Below the pieces are notes generated by a model. The model saw nothing but the letters and a program-made list of their open reading frames with translations. It made no database searches and had not been told where the DNA came from. A program made the position numbers and the translations under genes. Source: Bugula neritina (Eukaryota > Bryozoa > Gymnolaemata > Cheilostomatida > Bugulidae). From it: a stretch of 64,000 nt of DNA. The stretch is taken from the NCBI GenBank assembly GCA_964035545.1, contig OZ037765.1, positions 62,001 to 126,000 of the forward strand. The letters run 5' to 3'. Of this stretch, positions 1 through 9,619 are shown in pieces (position 1 is the first letter of the stretch; each line of letters begins with the position of its first letter).

Positions 1-239
1 GTGATTGACAGCTAGTTGTCAGATTGGGGTGTCTAGTAGTAGCTAGTAGCTTGTAGCTGGTAGCTGGTAGCTTGTAGCTTGTAGCTAGTTTGTACTGTGA
101 GATGTGAGCTGCTGCTACGAGATTGATAGTCCAGCTCTGCAGAATGAGCAAATATAGGTCAGGAATATATGTCAGGACTCAGGAATGGCTGAGAGTTAGT
201 ACTTTAACCTAACCTAGAATTAGAACAGCTGCTATTCAT
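1..239 (+). other. 5' flank of the ankyrin-caspase gene
   Basis: No coding sequence is visible. Positions 33-95 hold short imperfect copies of the motif gtagctagtagctt. The first usable ATG of the next gene is at 240. I see no convincing TATA box, so the promoter is not placed. Confidence 0.4.
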
Positions 240-3200
240 ATGGAATATTCAGATGTAAGCAAAGTAGAAGAGGGTATAGACGTATCCACAGAAAAAGAAG
301 GGCTGTTCGGAAATGACCTGGTTGTGTGGGTATCAGCACCTTGTCTGACGGGGAGAGCTGCAAGGGGTTTTAGGACACTTCTACATGAGCTTGACGGAAC
401 TCAGAGAAGTGGGAAAAGCTGCACTAAGTCTGACCGTGACCGCCAGCAGTTTGATGAATTTTATTGTAAGTTTAATTTGTCGTGTGACAGAAACTTTTTA
501 TTAGAAAAAGATGCATTCAACGCCTCAGCGCTGCACTATGTTGTGAGCACAGCAAGTGCTGAACTGATAATCAGCTCGGTTTCAGTCGCTGAGCAGACGA
601 ACCTTCTTCTGAAGAAAGATGGTTTGGGCTGGACACCTCTCCACCTGGCTTCTTATGTTGGCAGATTAGAAATGCTCAGCTATTTCTGCAGCTTTGTCCC
701 TGCAGTAAAACAGCTCATTTTCCAAGCAGATGATGATGGAAGGACAGCCCTGCATGTGTCCAAGGACAAGTGGGTAGTAGAGCTACTTCTAGCCGCCGCA
801 GGAGATGCTAGTGAGCAGTTGGTAAAGATTGGAGATAGAGAAGGGCGAACAGTTCTGCACGCTTCTGTGGAGGATTGTCAGGAGGACATTGTAAAGCACT
901 TGTGTGCAGATTTCTCTCCGCAGTTGCTTTGGACAAAGAATGGTAAGGGACAAACAGCTCTGCATTTGGCTGAGTGCAGTGAAATAGCTGAAGTACTTGC
1001 CGAGGCAGCAGAAGATAATCTAATAGAATACGTGAATGTTAAGGATGACTCGGGCTACACAGCACTCATGTATTTCGTTCTCAAGTTTCAGCCCGACGAC
1101 TTGCGATCAATAATTGCTTTCTTTGATGAAAAACTCTACAGTGAAGAACAACTACAAGCCTTGATGGAGCAGCAGAATAATGATGGTCACAATATTTTTC
1201 ACTTGGCAGCCATGTCTTGGCAAATTGAACACATTTTCCCAGTTATCATGGAGTGTATGGATTTTGTGGAAATTGAAAATGTTATAGCTGCTGACGCGAA
1301 GAACAGCACTCCTTTAGACTACCTCATGTTAAGATGTTCCACTGAGCTATTCGCTCAAATTGTCACAGCGCTACCTTTTGTACAACGGAAAACGGTCCTT
1401 ACTCATACAATGTCACCGAGTTGCAGCCAAGTCAGTGCATTGCCTCAGTGGATAGGCAACACAACTCCTCGGTTGTACGGAAATCTAAGTTGGAAGATGG
1501 AATCCCACACCATTCAGTTTAACATTGTAGCTCTAAATGATGACATTTTCAGAATAATAAAATATGGTTTAAACGAGTACTCACTGCTAGACTCTGCGTA
1601 CCGATACACTTGGAGTTTGTTCTCCTCGAGTGCTGCAAAGATGGCAGCCCAATGGTCTGCTGTTAGTCAACTTCAGGTTAGTATGTAATATAATGCAGGT
1701 TAGTATATAATATAATGCAGGTTAGTATATAATATAATGCAGGTTAGTATATAATATAATGCAGGTTAGTATATGATATGCTGCAGGTTAGTATATAATA
1801 TACTGCAGGTTAGTATGTAGGGATTTTGCAAAGTTTAATAGTAATTTGTTTACTTTTTGTTTACAGGAAATGCTTTCAAACGGTAGAAACGCTGTTCGCT
1901 GTAGAGATGAAGGGAAGAGCTGCTTCTCTGCTATATGGCTTTACATTGACTTCTATGAGCTCTACTCTTATCAGGAGAAGGCTAAAGAAGTACAGCAGAA
2001 ATTGATTGACCTTAACAAACCAGAATACCAAGGTCGCCCAAAGGTGACAATAACTTATTTGTGTACTGCTTGGGTATCATACCATAGTACTCTGTATCAT
2101 ACCATATTACACTGTATAATACTATATTACTCTATATCATACTATATTACACTGTATCATACCATATTACTCTATATCATACCATATTACTCTGTATCAT
2201 ACTATATTACACTGTATCATACCATATTACTCTATATCATACCATATTACTCTGTATCATACTATATTACTCTGTATCATACCATATTACTCTGTATCAT
2301 ACTATATTACTCTGTATCATACTATATTACACTGTATAATACCATATTACACTGTATAATACCATATTACTCTGTATCATACCATATTACTCTATATCAT
2401 ACCATATTACACTGTATCATACCATATTACTCTATATCATACCATATTACACTGTATCATACCATATTACTCTATATCATACCATATTACTCTGTATCAT
2501 ACCATATTACACTGTATCATACCATATTACTCTGTATCATACCATATTACTCTATATCATACCATATTACACTGTATTATACCATATTACTGTGTATCAT
2601 ACTATATTACACTGTATCATACTATATTACTCTGTATCATACCATATAACACTGTATCATACCATATTACTCTGTATCATACCATATTACTCTATATTAT
2701 ACTATATTACACTGTATCATACCATATTACTGTGTATCATACCATATTACTCTATATCATACTATATTACTCTGTATCATACCATATTACTCTATATCAT
2801 ACCATATTACACTGTATTATACCATATTACTGTGTATCATACTATATTACACTGTATCATACTATATTACTCTGTATCATACCATATTACACTGTATCAT
2901 ACCATATTACTCTGTATCATACCATATTACTCTATATTATACTATATTACACTGTATTATACCATATTACTCTGTATCGTACTATATTACACTGTATCAT
3001 ACTATATTACACTGTATCATACCATATTACTGTGTATCATACTATATTACACTGTATCATACCATATTACTGTGTATCATACTATATTACACTGTATTAT
3101 ACTATATTACTCTGTATCATATCATATTACACTGTATCATACCATATACTTCGAGTCTAGGTGATTCTAGTACGGACGGTGGATCCCAAAACACATTTAG

Positions 3201-4993
3201 TACCTCCAGGTCCAGATTTTATTACAATCACCACTCTTTATAGAAGTCCAGCTGTTAAGCAGTGAGTATTTCAGGAATGTCATTTTTACCCCATATTGTT
3301 TTATATTACCCCATGTTATTCTATATTACCCCATATTATCATTATATATTACCCCATATCATTATATATTGCATGATATTATTCTATATTACCTCAGAAT
3401 ATTATATATTACCTCATATTATTATATATTACCTCATAATATTATATATTACCTCATAATATTACATATTACCTCATATTATTATATATTACCTCATATT
3501 ATTATATATTACCTCATATTATTATATATTACTACATATTATTCTATATTACCTCATACTATTCTATATTATCACACATCGTATCATATCCGTAGTTTGC
3601 CAACAGACCCGGAGCTTTACCGATTGCCACTAGACTCTCTGGTGCGTTACTTGACATCAGAAAGGTCAGCTGATCATGTGACCCTCAACAGCACCCTCTG
3701 TTCTCAGTTCGTGAGGAGAGGGTTGGGAGGTCTGGCAGAGAGTTGTGTTATCACCGGCGAGAAGAGGGGAAGAGCTCTGGTCATCTGCAACCTGACTGGG
3801 AGAAAGGAGAGTGGAGAGAGAGAACTGGTGAATGCCAAGCTGGTGTTGGGCAGACAGTTGGGGTTGGATGTTGAGGTAAAGCTCAACCAGACGGCAGCTG
3901 GCATCACCACCTCTATACGCGAGTTCTGCAACTCGCAGGACCACAGCAATATCGTCGCGCTGGCCATCATGTCTCACGGAGCAGGTGGCAAAATATTGGG
4001 AGACGACGGAGAGAGCTGCTGTTCTGTGCAGGAAGTATTGAATACTCTTTCTTCCTCACATCTTCAAAGAGTCCCAAAGGTGTGTGACACTGTATCATGT
4101 GACACTGTACCATGTGACACTGTACCATGTGACACTGTACCATGTGACACTGTATCATGTGACACTGTACCATGTGACACTGCAGGTTTTGCTACTCTCC
4201 TTCTGCCGCGGAGGGATCAAGCTGACCAATGCCAACAGAGTGTCGGCAGGCTGGGAAACTTCAGTGCTGCACAAACTGAGCGGAGGTCTACCAAGAGTAG
4301 CCAAGAGTCCACTTTGTGAGGAAATTCGGAGAGAAGAGTGGAGGAGGAATCCTTTTCCTTTTGTAGATGTGCCGGTGGATTGCTACGTCTGCTACTCAAC
4401 CCTCCCTGATAGCATGTGAGCTTACATACCCTCCCTGATAGCATGTGAGCTTACATACCCTCCCCACTCCCTGATAGCATGTGAGCTTACATACCCTCCC
4501 TGATAGCACGTGGGGTTACATACCCTCCCCACTCCCTGATAGCATGTGAGCTTACTAGCAATTTACTCTTTCACTGTAAACTGCATCTTCTTTTTCTTTC
4601 GACACTATTTTATCCGTTTACAGGTCAGAACGCGGCGTTATGTTTGATGCTCTTAAAACATACCTGATACAAGTATACAAATTTAGTAGTCAACGCCCTT
4701 CACCTGGAGTACCTGAGTACCCTTCACCTGGAGTACCTGAGTACCCTTCACCTGGAGTACCTGAGTACCCTTCACCTGAGAGACAAAGCCCTGAGTACCC
4801 TTCACCTGGGGGTATTGCTGGGGCAGGCAGTAGGGGTGGTGGCTCAACTAGAGTAGAGTTGGTGAATATGCTGACAGATCTGGCAGCCATGGTGAGGGAG
4901 ATATCACGGTTTAGACAATATACTAACGTCTGCTTCAAAGTGGATAGAAACTCTCAACCCGTGCTTATAGACATACTTCCAGTTGATGTATAA
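240..4993 (+). CDS. Ankyrin-repeat caspase (peptidase C14), six exons
   Basis: Predicted cysteine protease of the caspase family with an ankyrin-repeat N-terminus, about 932 residues. Exons read from splice motifs: 240-1676, 1867-2043, 3161-3261, 3596-4079, 4186-4415, 4624-4993; all phases agree. Residues about 125-360 carry ankyrin-like units (GWTPLHLAS, GRTALHVS, GRTVLHAS, GQTALHLAE). The p20-like part has LVICN, then MSHGAGG with the likely catalytic His near residue 699, then LLSFCRGG with the likely catalytic Cys near residue 740. The usual QACRG pentapeptide reads SFCRG, so the Gln and Ala positions differ. The p10-like part has VDCYVCYSTLPDSM. The last exon adds four imperfect copies of a proline-rich PSPGVPEY repeat. 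I see no death-fold domain, and ankyrin repeats take its usual place. Both catalytic residues are present, so activity is plausible, but the substrate is unknown. Most introns consist almost only of minisatellite. It converges on the ClpP gene 216 bases away. Confidence 0.8.
1677..1817 (+). repeat. 22-bp donor-bearing minisatellite, caspase intron 1
   Basis: About six tandem copies of a 22-bp unit, caggttagtatataatataa plus tg. The exon 1 donor is cttcag/gttagt, and every unit repeats cag/gttagt, so the array starts exactly at the splice site. The real acceptor ttacag lies at 1861-1866. Confidence 0.9.
2085..3146 (+). repeat. 20-bp minisatellite filling caspase intron 2
   Basis: More than 50 tandem copies of a 20-bp unit, accatattactctgtatcat, with point variants (acactg, tctata, tctgta). 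It fills nearly all of the 2044-3160 intron. The long stop-free frames across it are by-products of the repeat. Confidence 0.95.
3281..3570 (+). repeat. 20-bp minisatellite filling caspase intron 3
   Basis: About 14 copies of attatatattacctcatatt between the donor at 3262 and the acceptor cgtag at 3595. The unit is unrelated to that of intron 2. Confidence 0.9.
4080..4185 (+). repeat. 15-bp minisatellite forming caspase intron 4
   Basis: The 106-nt intron is essentially seven copies of catgtgacactgtac, from the donor aaag/gtgtgt to the acceptor actgcag. The last copy supplies the acceptor. Confidence 0.9.
4399..4556 (+). repeat. Exon-end plus donor repeat, caspase intron 5
   Basis: Five copies of a 27 to 36-bp unit that contains the last bases of exon 5 (ccctgatagcat) followed by the donor gtgagc and ttacat. 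In the fourth copy the donor is changed (gcacgtgggg). The first copy is the true exon end at 4415. Confidence 0.9.
4695..4812 (+). repeat. Coding 24-bp minisatellite in the caspase C-terminus
   Basis: In-frame tandem copies of a 24-bp unit encoding PSPGVPEY, the last one altered (PSPERQSPEY). It sits after the p10 region, so it probably forms a flexible proline-rich tail. Confidence 0.85.
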
Positions 4994-5209
4994 ATATATA
5001 TAATATATAATTATATATAAGAATTTATAATAATAATATAATAATACATATAATATATATAATTTATAATAATAATACATATAATATATAATAATATATA
5101 TATATATAAGAAGACATCTGTTATCAAATCACCAATTTATTAAGTAAACTATACACAACTGTGAAACAACTTTATACCATCAAAGAGAGAGAGCTGCACA
5201 TTGAGTTTA
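4994..5209. other. AT-rich spacer between convergent caspase and ClpP genes
   Basis: Mostly imperfect ata/tat runs (4990-5115). It must hold both 3' UTRs. I see no gene in it. Confidence 0.6.
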
Positions 5210-6179
5210 TCATCCCGAGAGATACTGATCACGGACATGGTCTATTAGTCCAAACTCTTTAGCTTCGTGGGGTGACATGAACTTGTCTCTTTCCATGCTG
5301 CTCTCAATGTACTCCAGGGGTTTGTCACAATGCACCGTGTATATTCTATTCAACTGAGACTTTAGCTTAGAGATTTCCTCTGCTTGTATCACAATATCTG
5401 TAGCCTGGCCCTGTAGAACAAACATACTGTGTATATCCTCCCTAGGGGACTATACCCTCCCTAGGGGACTATACCCTCCATAGGGGACTACACCCTCCAT
5501 AGGGGACTATACCCTCCATAGGGGACTATACCCTCCATAGGGGACTACACCCTCCATAGGGGACTATATTCTCCATAGGGGACTATACCCTCCCTAGGGG
5601 ACTATATTCTCCCTCGCGAACTATATTCTCCCCCGGGAACTATATTCTCCCTAGAGGACTACACCCTCCCTGAACAACACCTGGAAATTACAGACTCACC
5701 TGGGCTCCACCTGAGGGCTGGTGCACCATAATGCGAGAGTTTGGCAAGGCATTCCTCATACCTTTGCTACCGGCAGCCAGAAGGAGAGACGCAGCGCTGC
5801 AAGCTTGACCAACACACCAGGTGGCAATTGGTGGCCGAACATACTGCATTGTGTCGTATATTGCCAGACCTGCCGTGACCACTCCACCTGGACTATTGAT
5901 GTACATGTGAATAGGGGCCTTGGAGTTCTCTGTCTGCAGCAGCAGTAACTGGGCTATCACTATGCTTGCCATGTGGTCTTCTATCGGCCCCATAACACAA
6001 ATCATTCTGTCTTTGAGAAGTCTGCTGTAGATATCATACATTCTCTCTCCCCGACCAGTCTGCTCCACCACGTATGGTACATAGGTAGGTAGACGGGCTA
6101 CACTGCCAGTGTGCACTGATACATACTGACTAGATTTACCATGAGTAGCGAGTAGCAAATTACCCACTCTCTCTCTCAG
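5210..6179 (-). CDS. CLPP: Mitochondrial ATP-dependent Clp protease proteolytic subunit
   Basis: Serine protease subunit that forms the ClpP barrel and degrades matrix proteins with ClpX. Two exons are clear: 5700-6179 ([39 protein letters not shown]) and 5210-5410 ([13 protein letters not shown] to the stop). They join in phase as GGAQ/GQATD, matching the family. Catalytic triad: Ser in [10 protein letters not shown], His in [12 protein letters not shown], Asp in ERDKFMSP. The residues after the active Ser read Ala-Ala, where most ClpPs have Met-Gly. The start is unresolved. In frame, a TAG lies just before position 6179 and no ATG precedes the ClpP core; the TAG could be the end of an acceptor (cgttgtag). 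A further 5' exon with the mitochondrial signal is therefore expected upstream. Confidence 0.92.
5430..5662 (-). repeat. 19-bp minisatellite in the ClpP intron
   Basis: About 12 copies of cataggggactataccctc with variants cctagggg and attctcc, filling the intron between 5411 and 5699. Confidence 0.9.
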
Positions 6180-7426
6180 CTACAACGATGCAGAGTAAAT
6201 ATCATGAAGTAATAATAGGGCGCTACATATAAGTTATAACTAACTTTAATGCTTCACTACAAATCATGTTATATTTTGTGAGTTATCGGTCTGAGTATTA
6301 GCCCTATTCACTATTATGGAATAAGTATAATAGTAACCATCAAGTACCAAAACACTATTTATTATAGGTAAGACTTATTATCTTAGATATAAAGAGAAAG
6401 AAAATTTTACTTTTATTTTAGAGCTTCATTATAAATAATGTATAATTCAAATAACATTATATTCTTAATTTGAGTTTTAGTTTTAATGATCAATTGTTAC
6501 CTTCCGTCTTCCAGTTTTGTTTATATTACAATTTTGTTCAATTTTCTCATAATTTTGTTACGCTTCTATCACCTTTTTAAATGTAATAATTAAGTGCAAA
6601 TTTATATCAGCATCAACATAATTTGATAGCAATAGCGAATTCAATACAAATATAACATGGCGATCATAATGAGGATCACTTGAAGTTGAACTTGATGCCT
6701 GATGGTGATTATTATTATAAATCAAACTGATTCAGCTGTTGAACATATGGCTAATTATACTTATTAAATTGAAATCTTTTTGAAAATATTAAATCCCAAT
6801 TACAATAACAATATGAATATCAATATCAATATGATTATGATTAGGTCCCATTCAAAGTCAAACTGGAACTTAGTCATGACTCGTGAGTCATGTCACAGTC
6901 AATACCACACGATATTTCAATCTATAGACCGTATTGATAATCACAGGGATACTGATAGTGATACTCATAGTCATACTGATAGTGATACTCATAGTCATAA
7001 TGATAGTGATACTCGTAGTCGTACCATAGTTGTGAATGATGCTACTGCTAGTGAGCGACTCATACTCATAGTGTATCACAAATCTTCAAATGCTCAAATT
7101 GCGGGCACTAGATAGACAATAGTTTGTTGCTTAAATCAGTAACTGTAAATAATTGGTTAATTCTAATTTGATTAAAATTCAGCAAATGGTGAAACTGAAT
7201 ATCACTAATGTTCAGTAATAATAATATGAATTTAACAGTTTGAATACCAGCATCCGAGTGCACGAAGGTCGTTTGTGTGTCGATGGTCGCTTAGTCTATT
7301 TTGCTTTTCTAATAACTAACGAGACGGTGACAGAATAAGATAGGTTTATGCGCTACACAGTCCGAATATTGCCCTCACATTGCTGTCATGTGACCTAGTA
7401 ACTTCAGTCATATGACTTTGTGAAAG
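6180..7426. other. Divergent intergenic region between ClpP and the HPS4-like gene
   Basis: About 1.25 kb, AT-rich, between two genes reading away from each other, so it should hold both promoters and perhaps the missing first ClpP exon. The only structure I see is a small tandem repeat at 6945-7030 (gatagtgatactcatagtca). No coding exon is recognisable. Confidence 0.5.
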
Positions 7427-8830
7427 ATGGATAACCAAATAGTAGCGGAATATCTTTTCCAGGATATTAATATTAACGCTGGAGTACCAGTTTTCTTTTT
7501 ATACGATCGAACATCTTCTTTAGAAGAAGGAGACGATCCCAAAAAAGCTTTACTTTACCCATGCATGCAAGAAGATACATCAGAAAACAGGCACAAGGTT
7601 ACTAATCAAGTCAATTTAATCACTTCTCTTATTTTGTTCTCCAACAAGCTGGAATTTGAGCTTGGAAAATCTCTACCGACATGTTATGCTTTAGAGCAAG
7701 TCAAGTTTTATTTACTTAATGTTGGAAAATATACTTTTGCTTTGAGAAGACCTCACAATTATCCTACAATATCTGCCCGGACGGAATTAGATATGATATA
7801 TTTCATATTTATCACTTTTTATGGTGAATTCAGTACATCTGGTGTGCATACGACAAACTGCAGACTTGAAGATAATCCAGACATCTCTAAGGCAGCAAAT
7901 TTCGACAATATACTTAGTTTCTTTTCCAAAATGAAAAGACCACAGCTGGCCGTGTGTACTGGGTCGTGGTGTACGCAGACCGTCTCAGCAGAACTTGATG
8001 AGGCTGAAAGAAGACTGACTATCAACTTGTCTCTCCTTGTGGAGTCGGTTTGTTCTAGTTCGATGATTGTAGGTTTACTTGCCACTTTGAACAGAAAAGT
8101 GATATTCACTAAGCATCTGAAACCTAAGTTTGTTCAAGTGGTGACTCTTTTGTTATCTGGCGATATAACCAGTCTAGGGAAGAGCATAGTATTTGAAAAC
8201 TCATACAATGTAGTGGCCCTGTCTTGCCACCTGACATCTTCTCATGTTTATTCTCATTCGAATGAGCAGACAGAGCCTAGAACATTCCATGCTCTAATCC
8301 ATATACGTGGTGATCTTTCACTAACTCTTCTAGTTAGGTGTATGAAGGATCCATTACTCGGCGACTGGTTTCAGAGTACATGGCGACGCTACTGCACGAG
8401 TTTGAGAAATGAGCTCTTCAGCTTACACCACGATCTGGAGAATACAAAGGAGATAACTCCGGTGTCCCCTAGGGAGCACCTACCCACATCAATTGAGAGT
8501 GTGCGTTTGCACAAACAGAGTAATGTTCTGTACATGAGCTCAGCCCGGGCATTCTCCTCTACAACTTCTGAGGCAAGACTAGACCGAAAGAGACTGGGCT
8601 CCAGTCCCGCACTCGGCCCCTCCCACAACTTTTCCGACTGGTATACAAGGTCAGTGGGCGTGGCTCAGCAAGCCTTCTGTGACATGCCCTCCATCTCCGA
8701 GATACGCCTGGCCTCCTCATCAGAATATCGGCTGCGTGCCACTCAGTCACCAATCAACAACAAATTTATCGGGTCAAGTTGCAATGACCCCCGGGCTTGG
8801 TCAGCCGCAGTACAAGATGGCAGCATTTAA
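7427..8830 (+). CDS. HPS4-like protein (BLOC-3 subunit family), intronless
   Basis: A single 467-codon ORF from ATG 7427 to TAA. The N-terminus PVFFLYDRTSSLEEGDDP (residues 21-38) followed by TNQVNLITSLILFSNK resembles the first longin domain of the HPS4/CCZ1 group, where FFLYD and an acidic EEGD motif are typical. In animals HPS4 pairs with HPS1 in BLOC-3, a guanine-nucleotide exchange factor for Rab32/38 in lysosome-related organelle formation. The ORF is shorter than vertebrate HPS4 (about 700 residues). The middle is weakly similar and the C-terminal third is Ser-rich and probably disordered. Absence of introns is notable because all neighbouring genes are split; retroposition or intron loss could explain it. 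The assignment rests mainly on the first 120 residues, and CCZ1 or a related longin protein is the alternative. Confidence 0.62.
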   Translation: MDNQIVAEYLFQDININAGVPVFFLYDRTSSLEEGDDPKKALLYPCMQEDTSENRHKVTNQVNLITSLILFSNKLEFELGKSLPTCYALEQVKFYLLNVGKYTFALRRPHNYPTISARTELDMIYFIFITFYGEFSTSGVHTTNCRLEDNPDISKAANFDNILSFFSKMKRPQLAVCTGSWCTQTVSAELDEAERRLTINLSLLVESVCSSSMIVGLLATLNRKVIFTKHLKPKFVQVVTLLLSGDITSLGKSIVFENSYNVVALSCHLTSSHVYSHSNEQTEPRTFHALIHIRGDLSLTLLVRCMKDPLLGDWFQSTWRRYCTSLRNELFSLHHDLENTKEITPVSPREHLPTSIESVRLHKQSNVLYMSSARAFSSTTSEARLDRKRLGSSPALGPSHNFSDWYTRSVGVAQQAFCDMPSISEIRLASSSEYRLRATQSPINNKFIGSSCNDPRAWSAAVQDGSI

Positions 8831-9358
8831 TACTCATCCATCCACACAAGATAGTCAACTTATTTATATTTGTTATGTTTTCATTATAATCAGCTGTTGT
8901 GTACAATACAATATATTGTGAATTATTTATCAACATATAATATAATGCATATAATATAATGTGTATAATATAATGCATATAATATAATGTGTATAATATA
9001 ATGTGTATAATATAATGCGTATAATATAATGCATATAATATAATGTTTATGATATAATGCATATATTATAATGCATATAATATAATGTTTATGATATAAA
9101 ACAAACTACATAAAACAAGAAAACCACCCCATGACCAACTAGCTAAAACAAAATAGTAAAACTAGTAGACATAAAAGAATAAGAAATAACCAATCAAATG
9201 TTGCTGAGCAAACTTCTAAAATGGAGAGAAGAAATGAACTGAATGGAGGTTTGATTCAGAGTTGAACAGTCAGATTATCCTGATGGAAGAATACAACACA
9301 AAGTGAGATGTGTTGATTATGAGTTGTCTTCACATAGTGATACACCTAGCAGAGAGTT
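8831..9358. other. Convergent spacer between HPS4-like gene and P4HA copy A
   Basis: Holds two 3' UTRs. A 14-bp tandem repeat (aatgcatataatat and variants) occupies 8938-9100. From about 8905 rightwards the sequence recurs at about 22380, which marks the left edge of the P4HA segmental duplication. Confidence 0.7.
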
Positions 9359-9473
9359 CTACACAACGTCATGTAGGTTGAGTGGGCAGGGTCTCGTAAA
9401 CTCATTCATGGATTCATGGAACCACTTATTGCAAACTAAAAGTAAAGTAGTGGATAATTAACTTTATATATAC

Positions 9474-9517
<44 letters not shown>

Positions 9518-9582
9518 GTATATATATATACATATACATATATATACTTATATATATATATATACGTATATATACATATACG

Positions 9583-9619
<37 letters not shown>

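Noticed and set aside
1846-3164. ORFs rich in Tyr, His, Ile and Leu within the first caspase introns
   Set aside because: They are products of a 20-bp minisatellite with no stops. Only the first part of the ORF (1867-2043) is a real exon.
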